The notes: generated from the sequence alone by a model not told the origin. DNA of 64,000 nucleotides from Heterohyrax brucei (GCA_028571685.1 CM053141.1:75625833-75689832); one strand, 5' to 3'; shown: positions 24,946-36,715, counted from the first letter of the stretch. Translations and numbers: made by a program.

Positions 24946-25574
24946 CATTGAACACTAATGACTAAAGACCAGACAGGTTATGGAATAACATCAAAGACAT
25001 AGTCCATGAAGAAAGCACGTGGTCATTAAAACGATAGGAAAGAAAGAAAAGACCAAATTGGGTCAGAAGAGACTCTGAAACTTGCTCTCAAATGTTGAGC
25101 AGCTACAGCAAAAGGAAGGAACGATGCAGTAAAAGAACTAAACAGACAAGGTGGCTCAAGAAGACAAAGTAAAGTATTATAATGACAGATGCAAAGAGCC
25201 AGAGATAGAAAACCAAAAGGGAAGAACACAGTCTGCATTTCTCAAGCTGAAAGAACTGAAGAAAAAATTCAAGCCTCAAGTTGCAATAGTTAAGGATTCT
25301 ACAGGGAAAATAATAAACAACTCAGGAAGCCCCAAAGGAAGATAGAAGGAATATACATGGTCATTACACCAGAAAGAACCGTCAACACTCAACTATTTCA
25401 GGAGGTAGCACATATATGGTCAGGAACTGATGGCACTGAAGGAAGAAGTTGAAGCTGCACTGAAGGCAAAAAACGAGGCTCCAGGAATTGATGGACTATA
25501 AGTTGAGATGTTTCAACAAACGGATGCAGCACTGGAAGTGCTCACTCCTCTATACCAAGAAATCTGGAGCACAG

Positions 25575-26095
25575 TGTTTTAGTCAGCTGGTGCTGTTCTA
25601 ACAGAAATACCACAGAGTGGATGGCTTTAACAAAGGAAGGTTTATTCTTAACACAGTCCGGTAGGCTACAAGTCCAAATTCAGGATATCCACTCCAGAGG
25701 AAGGCTTTCCTCCTGCCGACTGTGGAAGAAAGTCCAGTATTGCATCAGTCTTTGTTCAGGGAGCATCTTGGTGCAAGAACTTCAGATCTGAAGGATGAGC
25801 TATCCTCCTGGTGTTGCTTTCTTGAAGGTGTGAGGTTCCCCACTCTCTGCTTCTCTTCCCTTTTATCTCTTGTAGGATGAAAGGATTAAGGGTGGGGCAA
25901 GCCATACTCCAGGGAAACTCCCTTTACAGTGGAGCAGGGAGGTAATCCTATGAAGAGATTTATAATCTCACCCTTACTCTTTAACATACAGGATAGGAAA
26001 ATCATAAAATGGAGGACAATCATAGAATACAGGGAATCACAGCCCAGCCTCATGGCTACACCTATTTTGTGGGGGACACAATTTGATCCATGACA
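25575..26095 (-). mobile_element. Solo LTR, MaLR-like, 521 bp
   Basis: On the plus strand it begins tgttttagtcagctggtgc and ends atttgatccatgaca, i.e. reverse orientation. Flanks CACAG (25570-25574) and GACAG (26096-26100) match at four of five bases. The RTE reads continuously across it (ctggagcacag to gacagctacttgg). Confidence 0.87.
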
Positions 26096-26835
26096 GACAG
26101 CTACTTGGCCAACTGATTGAAAGAGGTCCATATTTATGCCCATTCCCAAGAAAGGTGATCCAATCAAAAGCAGAAATTATTAAACAGTATCCTTAATAGC
26201 ACATGAAAATTTTGCTCAAGATCATTTAAAAATGACTGTGCAACAGTATACTGACAGGGAATTGCTGAAAATTCAAGCCAGATTTAGAAGAGGACATGGA
26301 AACAGGAGTATCATTGCTATCAGATGGATCTTGGCTGAAAGCTGGGAATACCAGAAAAATGTTTACCTGTGTTTCACTGACTATGCAAAGACATTCAACT
26401 TTGTGGATTTTTATACATTATGGACAGCACTGTGGTGAATGGGAATACCAGAACACTTAATTGAGGAATGTGCATATGGATCAAGAAGACATTGTGTGAA
26501 CAGAACGAGAAGACGCTGCATGGTTTGAAGTCAGGAAAGGTGTGCATCAGGGTTCTATCCTTTCACCATACCTTTGCAGTCTGTACACCTAGCAAGTAAT
26601 CTGAGAAGCTGGACTATTGAAGAAAAACAAGGCATCAGAATTGGAAGAAAACTCACTAATAACCCGTGTTATGCAGATGACACAACCCTGCTTGCTAGAA
26701 GTAAAGAGGTTTTGAAATACTAACTGATAAAGATCAAAGACCACAGCCTTCTTTACCTCAATGTCAAGAAAACAAAAATCTTCACTACTGGACCAATAAG
26801 CAACATCATGATAAATGGAGAAAGGATTGAGGTTG

Positions 26836-26970
26836 CCAATCCAAAGCCAAGCCAAGTGCCATCGAATTGGATCCAACTCATGGCGACCCTAGGGGCCAGG
26901 ATAGAACTGACCCCCAGAGTATTCAAGGAGCGCCTGGTGGATTTGAACTGTCGACTTTGTAGTTGGCAGC
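26836..26970 (-). mobile_element. Short SINE insertion with 7-bp target duplication
   Basis: 135-bp antisense SINE beginning with the (gccaa) tail and then gccatcgaattggatccaac. It is flanked by GAGGTTG at 26829-26835 and 26971-26977. It belongs to the subfamily with the cttgg-type tail and includes the tggtggatttgaactg head region but lacks a central part. Confidence 0.85.
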
Positions 26971-27587
26971 GAGGTTGTCAAGGATTTCATTTTACTTGGT
27001 TCCACAGCCAATGCCCGCGGAAACAGCAGTCAAGAAATCAAAAGACACATTGCACTGGGAATAGTTGCTGCAAAGGACTTCTTTAAATTGTTGACAAGTA
27101 AAGACATCACCTTGAAGACTAAAGTGCACCTAGCCCAAGCCATGGTATTTTCAATTGCATCATATGCATGTGTAAGCTGGGCAGTGAATAAAGAAGGCAT
27201 AAGAAGAACTGATAGCCTTGAATTGTGGTGCTGGAGAAGAATACTGAATGAACCATGGACTGCTAAAAGAACAAACAGATCTATTCGGGAAGAAGTACAA
27301 CTAGAGTGCTCCTTGGAAGCAAAAATAGTGAGACTGCATCTTACATACCTTGGACATGCTATCAGGAAGGATCAATCTCTGGAGAAACACCATGCTTGGC
27401 AGAATGGAAGGTCAGTGAAAAAGACAAAGACCCTCAACAAGATGAACTGACAAAGTGGCTGCAATGAAGGGCCTAAGTATAAACACATTTATGGACATGG
27501 CACAAGACTGGGTAGTGTTTCGTTCTGTTATACACAGGGGTGCTATGAGTTGGAAGCAACTCAATGGCACCTAACAACAACATATTG

Positions 27588-27735
27588 TTCTGGTAGCATA
27601 GTGGTTAAGTGCTACTGCTAAAAAAATCCTCCAGGCACTCCTTGGAAGCTCTATGGGGCAGTTCTACTCCACCCTACAGAGTCGCTACAAGTCATAATCA
27701 ACTCCATGGCAGTGAGTTTGGTTTTGATTTTTGGT
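27588..27735 (+). mobile_element. AfroSINE
   Basis: ctggtagcatagtggttaag head, gggcagttctactccaccct body, ending ggcagtgagtttggttttg. It lies just past the RTE tail. The B-box region is partly deleted. Confidence 0.85.
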
Positions 27736-28012
27736 ATACTGCCCTGAGGAAAGGCAGTAAGCTTTGGCTCTTGGGTTAAGGAATAGGCTTTAATAGGCAA
27801 CAGGTCTTCAGTATGTTCCATGTTGTTTAAGAGCTCTAGAATACAGCCTTTTTCACATTTGTATTTTTTAAAAAGAGTTTATATAATTTAGGAAGAATCA
27901 ATCTAGATTTTAAAGGTCTGTAATTAATCTGCCTATCTCCAGGAAGTCTTTTTCCCAAAGAGCTTCTGGGACTATAATTATTTCTTCAGTTGCTTCTTGA
28001 ATCATATATACT
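27736..28012. other. No gene recognised
   Basis: Short interval between two SINEs; nothing identifiable. Confidence 0.4.
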
Positions 28013-28190
28013 AGTTGTCATTCAGGGACTCTGACTCATGACAACGCTATGTGTGTCAGAGTAGAACTGTGCTTCATAGAGTTTTCCATGGCTGATTTTT
28101 AAGACATAGATCTTAAAATGGATCCTCCGACATTTTGGTTAGCAGCTGAGTGCATTAACTGTTTGTACCACACAAGGACTCCTGAACATA
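28013..28190 (-). mobile_element. AfroSINE
   Basis: Antisense copy: ctgactcatgacaacgctat, then gtgtgtcagagtagaactgt, ending at the head with gttagcagctgagtgcatta and ccacacaaggactcc. Confidence 0.85.
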
Positions 28191-28632
28191 CATAATGTAG
28201 ATATATTAATAGCCATATCAATTGTAAATCTTATATGAAAGAGAAGTTCTGGCATTTACAAAAATAATCCTTTTGTAGTGTATTTTATCTGGCAGTTCTA
28301 TTTGCAAAGAAAGTCTTTACCAGCAAATCTGCAGGAAGCTGTGTCTTAGAGAAGAAAGTAATTTTCTGATAATGATCACAAGGGAATAGGACAAGAAAAG
28401 AATTTAGGATTTACTGAAATTCTCACTACTTACTTGATTCCTATAAACCAAGGCAAATAATGTTTTTTTTTCTCAAGCTTTCTACAATTTATTGTACACC
28501 CTTGAATTTGTCTTATAATCTTTCTTTCCCCATCTGACATAACCAGTCATTTTTAACACAAAATTTCTCTCTTTTCTTCTGAAAGTCTTTCTTGGCTTTC
28601 AAATAACTTTAAAATTTTATTCTGATGGAGCT
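28191..28632. other. No gene recognised
   Basis: AT-rich interval with no identifiable repeat. Confidence 0.4.
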
Positions 28633-29160
28633 TGTCTTAGATATCTAGTGCTGCTGTAACAGAAATACCACAAGTGGATTCTCTTATAACTAAGAGAAAT
28701 TTATTCTCTTACAGTGTGGTATCAACAGCACTTGGCTTGGCTTGGCTTACAGTGTGGTAGGCTACAAGTCTAAATTCAGTCCATCAGCTCCAGAGGGAAG
28801 GCTTTTTCTCTCCGTCATCTCTAGAGGAAGGTCCTTGTCATCAATCTTTCCCTGACCAAGGAGCTTCTCAGCACAGGGACCCCCAGGCCCAAGGGACACA
28901 TTATTCTCTTGCCTCTTTGTTTTTTGGTGATATGAGGTTCCCACGGCTCTCCGCTCATCTCTCTTATATCTCAAAAGAGACTGACTTAAAACACAGCCTA
29001 ACCTTGTAGATTGAATCTTGCCTCATTAAGATAACTGCTTCTACTCCTGTCTCATTCACATCACAGAGGTAGGATTTATACATGTAAGAAACTCAGAGCA
29101 GCCGACACAACAGTGGAAATCACACAATACAGGGAATCGTGGCCAGCCAACTTAACACGT
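28633..29160 (-). mobile_element. Solo LTR, MaLR-like, truncated
   Basis: It begins tgtcttagatatctagtgc and proceeds through ggaaggctttttctctccg and cttaaaacacagcctaacc, but stops before the usual ...atccatgaca end. It carries the 24-bp insertion described at 28722-28745. The open frame 28762-28974 (minus) is within the LTR and is not a gene. Confidence 0.82.
28722..28745 (+). mobile_element. Ultra-short SINE tail insertion (24 bp) with 14-bp target duplication
   Basis: The insert tcaacagcacttggcttggc plus ttgg is flanked on both sides by the identical 14-mer CTTACAGTGTGGTA (28708-28721 and 28746-28759). Other LTRs of the family in this window have the 14-mer region only once. The insert equals the last few bases of a SINE plus its cttgg repeats. 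Confidence 0.88.
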
Positions 29161-31299
29161 ATTGTAGATATATGATGTTCATTTAGGTTAGGTAAAGCTT
29201 GAGTAAAAAGAAAAATGAAAAGAAGTAATTTTCAAGTTGAGTTTTGTTCTTGTTTTTGCCTCAAGATACCAATTAAAGAAGATGACTGTTAACTATTTGT
29301 TATTTTCTTTCCTAATACTTCAGAGTTCTTCTTAAGCATATTAAGGATTTGGACATGTCAAAACTTCCCCATAGTAGCCATTATTATTCTAGGTCAAAAA
29401 TTTTTTTTTTTTTGCCATTTATCAAGAAAAGTACATCTTTTAAAAAGATGTACTTTTAAAAGAAAAACTCTTCCAGAAGGAGGATGAGTCTTTGGAATAG
29501 ACAAACCCAAAACAGAGAGAGGCAGCTACAATTACTCTGGAGTGTGGGCTTGTAAGAGCTGTTTGCGTTGCCTAGCAGAAACTAGGAAGGGACCTTATAG
29601 TTAATAATCTGACAGTAATTAACTGCTGAGTATGGACTAAACAAAGAGACCCTCTTTCACAAATTTCAAGAAAAATAGTATCCTCATGGAGGTTTTATAG
29701 AAGACCCTAGACAATGTTTGACCAATACTTTTTTCAGAAATTGGTTGCTGATCTAATGAACCTCTTGCTATTAACCAGCCCTCAAGGTTGACTTCAACTA
29801 GTTGGAAACTTATCAGGTCTACACTTTCTTCTGCTCCCTATGAAATACTCCTTTATACATTCAACAGAAACAAACCATTCAAGAACAAAAGTCTCGTAAA
29901 ACAAGACTTTGTACACAGAGACAAACAGCAGGAAAAGTAAGGCAAGCAGCAGGAGAACAAGCAGGTTAACGGCAACAACTTTCATCAAATGCCATACTCC
30001 GAAACAAAAGGTACAATGACCTCATACAAAGACCTTTACCTGAATACAAACCCTAGAATGACAAGAGTTGCTCAAATTGTTGAGATTGACTCACTAGATA
30101 GCACATCTGGAGGGTAAATAGAATTTTGGCGCAAGGTACCCAGTTATTGTACTTGTTGATTCAAAGATCCCTGGCATGCTGCCAAATTAGTCTTCAACAT
30201 GATCTTGGTGGAACCTTCAGAACCATCAATATCTGATTTTCAATACCTGAAATAAAAAGACAAAACCAAGTTACTGTTTGTTAGAGCAAAAGAGAACTAT
30301 ACTGGTCAGGCACAGTTCATTCCAGCAGAACAAACTATTGACCTTATGGGGGTGGGGGCAAGGGAAAGCATGGAGTTCAGGAACTGGTGGATTCTCAGGG
30401 CATTTAGTGGATTGACATCATCTGCAGAAGCATGCCTGCATGGGTGGTTTTTGTCAGTTGGGTAGCACTCAGAGACTTGCCTACTGTAGTGAGTCTATTT
30501 CTGATTGGCTCACTTGAGAGGCTGACTCAGATGGCTGGCTTGTAAACGGGTGTTTACTGATGCATGTGCTTGTTGATGGATAAAATAGGTCCAAAACCAG
30601 CTCTGGTGATGATTTGTTACGATAGTGTCAGAATAACCGACCTTTTCCTAAGTTTGTAAAAATATTTTTTACCCTCAAGGTCAAGAACTGGATAAAGGAA
30701 GGAAGGAAAAGCAATAGAAACATTGGGAGCTACTCATAGTAGAGCTCAGTCAAAAACAGCAGTTCACTACTCTGGAAAGGATGCCATTCTCTGAGTTAAG
30801 TGTAGAAGTTTTGGGTACCAGTGAGGTTCATCTACATATGGCTGAACCAGTAGGAAAACAGGGGAAAGGATATTCTTCTGGAAGAACCACTGCTGTTGAA
30901 ATACGTACATATGATTTCATTTATGTATAATAAGTGAAATTTCAAATTTTTAATCTCTCCAGGCATTAGCACTTATTGTACAAAACCTTCCTTAAAAAAA
31001 AAAAACATACTAATACATGTAAATTCATTGACAGTGTTTCCTATTCTGCTTGCTTTTCTTCTTTATTTGATAATTATGGCAGGGACTTCTTCAAAAGAAA
31101 TTTTCATAAATTAGCCTTTGTTTTTCCATACTCAGTATTGTAAATCACTTCTAGTTCTAATTTGTACTTTCTTCATTCCCAAGGCAACTGGTTAGAATAT
31201 TTGTAGTCACAGGGTTAGAACTTTATCACAGAACTAAAGTATCAGAGGAAATAACGCTGTGTTTGTTTTGAAAACAATAAGGAGAAAGAGGTAATATTA
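29161..31299. other. No gene; T-run and 31-bp palindrome inside
   Basis: Longest stretch without a confident repeat. A T homopolymer lies at 29399-29413 and a near-perfect palindrome at 29427-29457. The open frame at 29794-29988 (minus) reads as a leucine-rich hydrophobic segment but has no support as a gene. Confidence 0.4.
29427..29457. repeat. 31-bp perfect inverted repeat
   Basis: Arms aaaagtacatctttt and aaaagatgtactttt are exact complements of 15 bp with a single central base. It lies just right of a T homopolymer. There is no gene nearby, so no terminator role is suggested. Confidence 0.9.
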
Positions 31300-31550
31300 G
31301 CATAATTAGCAGCTTAATCTCTGGAATCAGACAGATCTGGTTAAATCCTGTCTCTTCCATTTATGAATAGGGTGACTTGGGGCAAATTTTCAATCTTCTC
31401 CAAGTATCTGTATTCTCATCTGTAAAATGGTGATAATAAATAATAGCTACTTTTGCGATTATTGAGAAAATTAGAAGCAATAAATTATGTAACGAGCTGC
31501 CACCATGCCTGCCATAGCAGACATTTAATAAATTAGAGGTATTATTTTTG
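31300..31550 (+). repeat. MIR-type ancient SINE, nearly complete
   Basis: Phrases in order: tctggaatcagacagatctg, tctcatctgtaaaatggtga, attattgagaaaattag, ccatagcagacatttaataa. These follow the MIR consensus from head to tail. Confidence 0.75.
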
Positions 31551-31965
31551 TAATTAAGTCATAGTAAAAATGTATGAAGATGGTTATTTCAAGATATATA
31601 ATTTACGTGTTTTTGTTCTTTGGTTTGTTTCTGCATTAATAAAAAATATTTTTAATATTTAGAATCTCCCTAACACTTACAACACAAAAACCTACTTAGA
31701 TCTTCACAGTCCTTTATGATAAGAAATATATTGATAAATATGTTAGTAGATTTGTGGTAAGAAGACACGTTACTTGGATAATATAACAAGGATGGAAATA
31801 AGATGTCAAAGAAACGCACAAGTTAATTAAATAGGACTCAGGTACACAGGTAAGATGATAAGTTATACTCCTAGAGAACTGTCACTTGTCCATTTTACCA
31901 TGATACCACCAAGGTTTCCTCTGTCCACCTAATAACATAATATATGGACCTATAGACCTATGTAG
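31551..31965. other. No gene recognised
   Basis: AT-rich interval leading to the exon-like frame; nothing identifiable. Confidence 0.4.
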
Positions 31966-32166
31966 CAGAAAATGGTGAAGTACTCACTTGGAACAGGGTT
32001 TCCTGACCCTTATGAATGGCTTAAACATAAAGACATAGAGAAAAATGGCTTTAAAAGGACAAGTGATGCTTCTGTGAAGTCTGTGGACTTGAGCACCACC
32101 GCCAACCAACAACCCCCAAATCCCCCTGGCCCCCAAGGAAACAAAGTCCTGAGGGACTCTGGTTGA
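31966..32166 (+). other. Exon-like open frame, possible terminal coding exon or retrocopy fragment
   Basis: An open frame begins just after TAG at 31963-31965, which also fits a splice acceptor (tatgtag then cag), and ends at TGA 32164-32166. Its 66 codons include a charged segment with PYEWLKHKDIEKNGFKR and a proline-rich C-terminus (QQPPNPPGPQG). The in-frame stop at the putative acceptor and the biased composition make it stand out from the surrounding non-coding sequence. The polypyrimidine tract is weak, no family was recognised and chance is possible. Confidence 0.2.
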
Positions 32167-32217
32167 ATGACTGTCTACTAAATGAATGTACCATAAAGCA
32201 CATAACTATTCTTCACA

Positions 32218-32406
32218 TTAAAAAATATTTTAACTAATGATACCACAAGCATCTATGTATATAGGGCTTTTGCCTCATATTTGAAAACTGTTGATATCCT
32301 TTTGCTCTTCAGGAGTTTGATATTACAGTAACTTTGACTAAAAACTGACATATTTAAGATTTCATTACTTCATCTGTCATATTTATTACAATCATTCTCT
32401 CAGTCT
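32218..32406 (+). repeat. Rearranged local duplicate (A plus B fused)
   Basis: Bases 32218-32271 (A) repeat 32422-32475, and 32270-32406 (B) repeat 33011-33147 with a single mismatch over 137 bp. In the other copy A and B are 535 bp apart. Here they are joined at a 2-bp TT overlap. Confidence 0.93.
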
Positions 32407-32494
32407 ATTGTAAAAAATATTTTAAAAAATATTTTAACTAATGATACCACAAGCATCTATGTATATAGGGCTTTTCTATTGAAACAGCACTGTT

Positions 32495-32735
32495 ACAAGT
32501 CCACACTCTAGAGTCAGACTATCTGGCTTCAAATACCAGCTCAGCCACTTGACAAACCATGTGATCTCGAGCAATTCATTTAATCTCTGTGTGCCTTTAC
32601 TTTCTCATCTGTAAAACAAGGGTAACAAACCACCTACTTCCTATGGCCATTGTGAAGATCAAATGAATTAACATATGGGAAGCACTTAGCCTGGCACAAA
32701 GTAAACACTCTAGGTGGTGATTACTATTAATAGTG
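32495..32735 (+). repeat. MIR-type ancient SINE, nearly complete
   Basis: tctagagtcagactatctgg, then tttctcatctgtaaaac, then cattgtgaagatcaaatgaa, then ttagcctggcacaaagtaaa. It lies inside the spacer that is missing from the upstream duplicate. Confidence 0.8.
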
Positions 32736-33010
32736 TAGTTTTGTCTCAGGATAAATTCTCTGAAGTAAAAGAGCATTTATATTTTTGTGTTTTTAATATT
32801 TAATGTTAAATTTATTTTTAAAGATTATCACATCGAATCCACTTATAGTGACAACAGCAATACCTGGATGCTCAGTTTTCCATAGCCTCATTCAAAATTT
32901 TATGACTTTTCCTATACTTCTAAATTTTGAAATGAGAGGTTATTACCTTATTATTGTTTTAAAAATGAATTTATTTGCTACTGAAGTTTTGTTTTTTTTT
33001 AAGTTGATTA

Positions 33011-33147
33011 TTGCCTCATATTTGAAAACTGTTGATGTCCTTTTGCTCTTCAGGAGTTTGATATTACAGTAACTTTGACTAAAAACTGACATATTTAAGA
33101 TTTCATTACTTCATCTGTCATATTTATTACAATCATTCTCTCAGTCT
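33011..33147 (+). repeat. Second copy of block B of the local duplication
   Basis: 137 bp identical to 32270-32406 except one a/g difference (gatatcc against gatgtcc). Confidence 0.93.
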
Positions 33148-34334
33148 CTTTTTATCTTCCTTTGTTGTTTTCATTTTATAGACATTTAAAATGTTTATAT
33201 ATACTCATATATACCCATCTTTTTTTTTCCATTTCTGTATTTGCTCTCCTTTATTTTCTTGTTTTTACAATTTGATTTGTTAATATTCAAATTTCCTAAT
33301 CTAAACGGAGTTTTCTTCTAAAGGGCAGATACTCTGTTAGTCATCTCTGTAAATATCTGACTACATGGTATAGTACCAACACACAGTGGACAAACAACAA
33401 AACTTGTGAAATGAGTGACAAACAAAAAAAACACAAGTGGATTGGCCTCAGTAGTTTCCAGATCACACACACCTGGGATTAACAAGGTAAAGTCACATTT
33501 CCTTTAACAACCAAATTATGAAAACCATCAGCCAACACTCCATAAGCTGCAACAATACTGTTCTTCTATGGACTTTCAACCTATTACATGTTCCACTAAA
33601 TCAGTACTAGTCATGGTTTATCACCAGTGTTAAGAGTCCAGAGGGTCACTCCTGCCATCTGATAACCAGCTTCTCCAGAATGTCACTCTGCCCTGGCAGT
33701 TTATCTCCACTCATGGGCACTAATCCCTTTCTTAATTCCGCAAAGCACAGATAAGACAAAGTTAAAACAATTAACAAAAATGTACTACAGATTTGGGAAT
33801 GAAGGAAGCACAGTATGGTACAGGAAATCTTCAGCTATCTTTACACCTTGGAGCACTGGCTTTAAGAACCTTTGTGGTGGGAATGCATGTACATGTGTAC
33901 ATGTATGTGTAGGTAGGTAGGAGACAGATGGAAACTGACAGGGACATTCAGTAATTTTTCCTTTTTTAAGTTCATGGTCTGATCCATATTGTACCCTCAA
34001 AGCCACTGACAGTGCAAACACACATGTAGGGTATACATTCAAGCCCTATGGAGACTAGACAAGGTAATGATAAGGTCAGCAGTACTTTTTCAAGGATCTG
34101 AGTTATTCTGTCTTAAACAGCACCATGTAAAATGCATAGTGGTCCCACCCTAGTAGTGTTAGATACTAAGTCCATTCCTGACTCCCTTTCACCTATTTTC
34201 TCCAAGACAAAGAGATCAGATCTACACATCTCTCTTCCAGTGTGATAATATCCTGTGAGCAATTTCTTGAGCAACACACAAACATACACTCTTCGAAACT
34301 AAACAAAAAATATTTTGCAAGGACCAAAAACTAG
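33148..34334. other. No gene recognised
   Basis: AT-rich at first. A small purine/acatgt-rich tract occurs at 33886-33922. The open frame at 33785-34042 (minus) has no recognisable features. Confidence 0.4.
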
Positions 34335-34482
34335 ATCCATTGCCAGAGCTAGTTCTGACACATAATAACCCAATAGGACAGAATAAAACTGTCTCCAAAG
34401 GGTTTCCACGGATAAGCTGCGGGATTTGAACTGCCACATTTTTAGTTAGCAGCAGAATTCTTAACCACTCCACCACCAGGTC
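34335..34482 (-). mobile_element. AfroSINE
   Basis: Antisense copy: agctagttctgacacataat, cagaataaaactgtctcc, gatttgaactgccacat, then head ttagcagcagaattcttaac and ccaccaccaggtct. Confidence 0.85.
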
Positions 34483-35439
34483 TTCTTCATAATGACAGTT
34501 TAGTTTATCCATATATGGCGGATATATTTCTCCCCACAATTCTGAAAGGACATATGCCAGCCAATAAACCCAACATACACTTCTAAATCAAATTTGTCAG
34601 CATGCTAAAGATTCCAGTTTTCTCCAGAAGGAGGTGAGTACTAGAGCTCTACGTTTCTGTAATAAAAAAGATCCATTCTAATATTTTTCCCCCAAAAAGG
34701 AAGTCAGCTCCAAAGATGAATTGATGAGTTTACTTCTATGAAAGGAAAACGTCTGCTAACTTTTAAGTGATTCAGTTCCAGCTTCAAAAAGAATTAAAGT
34801 CTCAATGGGCAGCCTCTTGAAGAATGAACAAAAATGTAGTCTGAAGGTTTAAATTAATATTTTTTTTTTTGCAGTTTAATATTTGGTTTCTTAATTCTTA
34901 GATTATGATTCCTTTCTCGATTATTTTGTTAGGCAGGGTTCATTATATATTTATACATAAACTAGAGTTTTTAATCCATTTGGTTATTCTTTCTTTCATT
35001 TTTAATTAGCTTCACATTGTTTCCATTAATTTCTTTTAAAATTCTTATATCTAGCAAGTATAGTTCTTCTACATTGTTCTTTATTCCTTTTATAGTTGAT
35101 AAGTCTGCCCAAACAATTCTCGAAGTACTTTATCAATCTCAGCACTCTTTCAGTTTTTAATTGGAATGTGTGAAATCTACACATTAACTTGGAAAATGTA
35201 ATCATATTTACATTTAACTTTGCTAGTCATAATCATATTATACCTCATTTGTTTTTTAATTAACTTTTTATAATTTCTTTTATATACCTTGAATATTCCA
35301 CAGTAATTTTTATACAATTTTATAGTTTACTGACATTGTAAATAAGATTTCTTATTTTTAAGATGGGATCTTCACTCCAGTCAAGTGACATGATTCAAAC
35401 TCTGTGTCCCTGTGGGAAACTTTGAGAATTTAGGATAAC
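34483..35439. other. No gene recognised
   Basis: Very AT-rich interval with a T run at 34859-34870. No identifiable element. Confidence 0.4.
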
Positions 35440-36560
35440 TCACCTTTTGTTACTAAAAATGTCAAACATATAGAAAGGTAGATAACAGTATAGTGACTCT
35501 CCCACATACATGTTGCCTGCATCTAATTATTGTATTACTTTTCATATTTGTTTCATCTTTTTTTAAAACCATTTAAAAGTCAGTTATAGGTATCTTGATT
35601 CTAAATACTCAGGTTTGTAATTTTTAGGAGATGGGGACATTTTCCCACACAGCATAACACCATTATAACACTGTCTTAGACTGCATTCTGTAGTGAAGCT
35701 AAATCAGTAAAAGTACAAATATACATACAGAGAGATTGATTTATATGAAGGAAATGGCTCACGCATTTACAAAGGCTGGAATGTCCCAAGTCTATAGATC
35801 AGAAGAGAGGCCTCCGCTGTGATTCGTGCAACCACAGAGGCTGGTGAACCCAAGACTGGCGGGTCAGAGGGCAGAGCTCTTGTTCAGAGGCTGCAAAGAT
35901 TGATGAATCCCAGAATCAGTGGATAAGACTGCAGGTAAGCTGTTAGCTTTTGTCCCAAGAAGCAGAAGTCAGACAAAACAGGAGCCAGTTGCAGGATTCA
36001 GCACGAGCAAACAGCACTCAAGTGTTCAGAATGTCTGTTCATATTCAGTGCAGGCCACATGCCCAAGGAAACTTCCTTCCAACTGATTGTCTGCTCACAG
36101 CAGATCCCACTATGGGGGTGATCACATATCAAGTCTCATCAGGGAAGTAATCACATTATATGACTGCCAAAACACTCAGACACATGGCAGTCAAGGTGAC
36201 ACACAATCTTAACCATCAGAAATACTTAACAAAATTAGAAAGGGTTCAGTAATACAGTGTGACATCCATTTCATACAAATTTTCACAGATGTCCCCAAAA
36301 GGCATTTTTAAGGTTATTTCTTTAAAACAGAGTACAGTGAAGTCTCCACATTGCATTTGGCTATGTCTCTTAAGTCTTTTTAAATCTAGAACCATCTTAT
36401 CTTTTTACTTTTTATTCATGATTTTTCTTGTGGAGAAAATTATGTAAGTTGTCCCAGAATTGTCTCACCTACTGGCTTTATCAGATTGCTTCAGTACTGT
36501 GTTCCTTGACTTGTTCTCATATCCTCTGATTTTTGTAATAAGTTTAATTCATCTACTAAT
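35440..36560 (-). repeat. Ancient LINE 3' region (same family as 10280-10770), split by an LTR
   Basis: aaaatgtcaaacatatagaa, then cagtatagtgactctccca on the left, and tccacattgcatttggctat, gtctcttaagtctttttaaa on the right of the LTR. These are reverse-complement phrases of a widespread old mammalian LINE tail. Confidence 0.5.
35672..36219 (-). mobile_element. LTR, MaLR-like, about 550 bp
   Basis: It begins tgtcttagactgcattctg and ends aatcttaaccatcaga. The interior (aggaaatggctcacgcattt, aaggctggaatgtcccaagt) is typical of old MaLR LTRs in reverse orientation. The 35950-36150 open frame is inside it. Confidence 0.65.
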
Positions 36561-36584
36561 TTTTTAATCAATAAGTATATTAGA

Positions 36585-36715
36585 ATTCTATGACTGTTGT
36601 AACAAGTTAACACACAGTGACTTGAAACAACACACATTTATTCTCTCATAGTCTTGAAGGTCACAAATCCAAAACCAGTTTTACTGGGCTAAATTCAAGA
36701 ACTGCTTCTTTCCAG
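36585..36715 (-). repeat. MLT1-type LTR fragment
   Basis: attctatgactgttgtaaca, then agtgacttgaaacaacacac, then tctcatagtcttgaaggtca and ttactgggctaaattcaag. This order matches the reverse complement of MLT1-type LTR ends. Confidence 0.65.

Larger units (their letters stand above)
24946..27582 (+). mobile_element. RTE (BovB-like) LINE, most of the element, with two insertions
   Basis: It starts in the linker region (aacactaatgactaaagacc) and runs through RT to the tail cacctaacaacaaca at 27582. Two later insertions split it: a solo LTR (25575-26095) and a SINE (26836-26970). Remnant frames include 25151-25345, 26232-26438 (RT region, with FTDYAKTFN) and 27088-27450 (ending in the C-terminal WCWRRIL motif region). 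Not functional. Confidence 0.9.
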
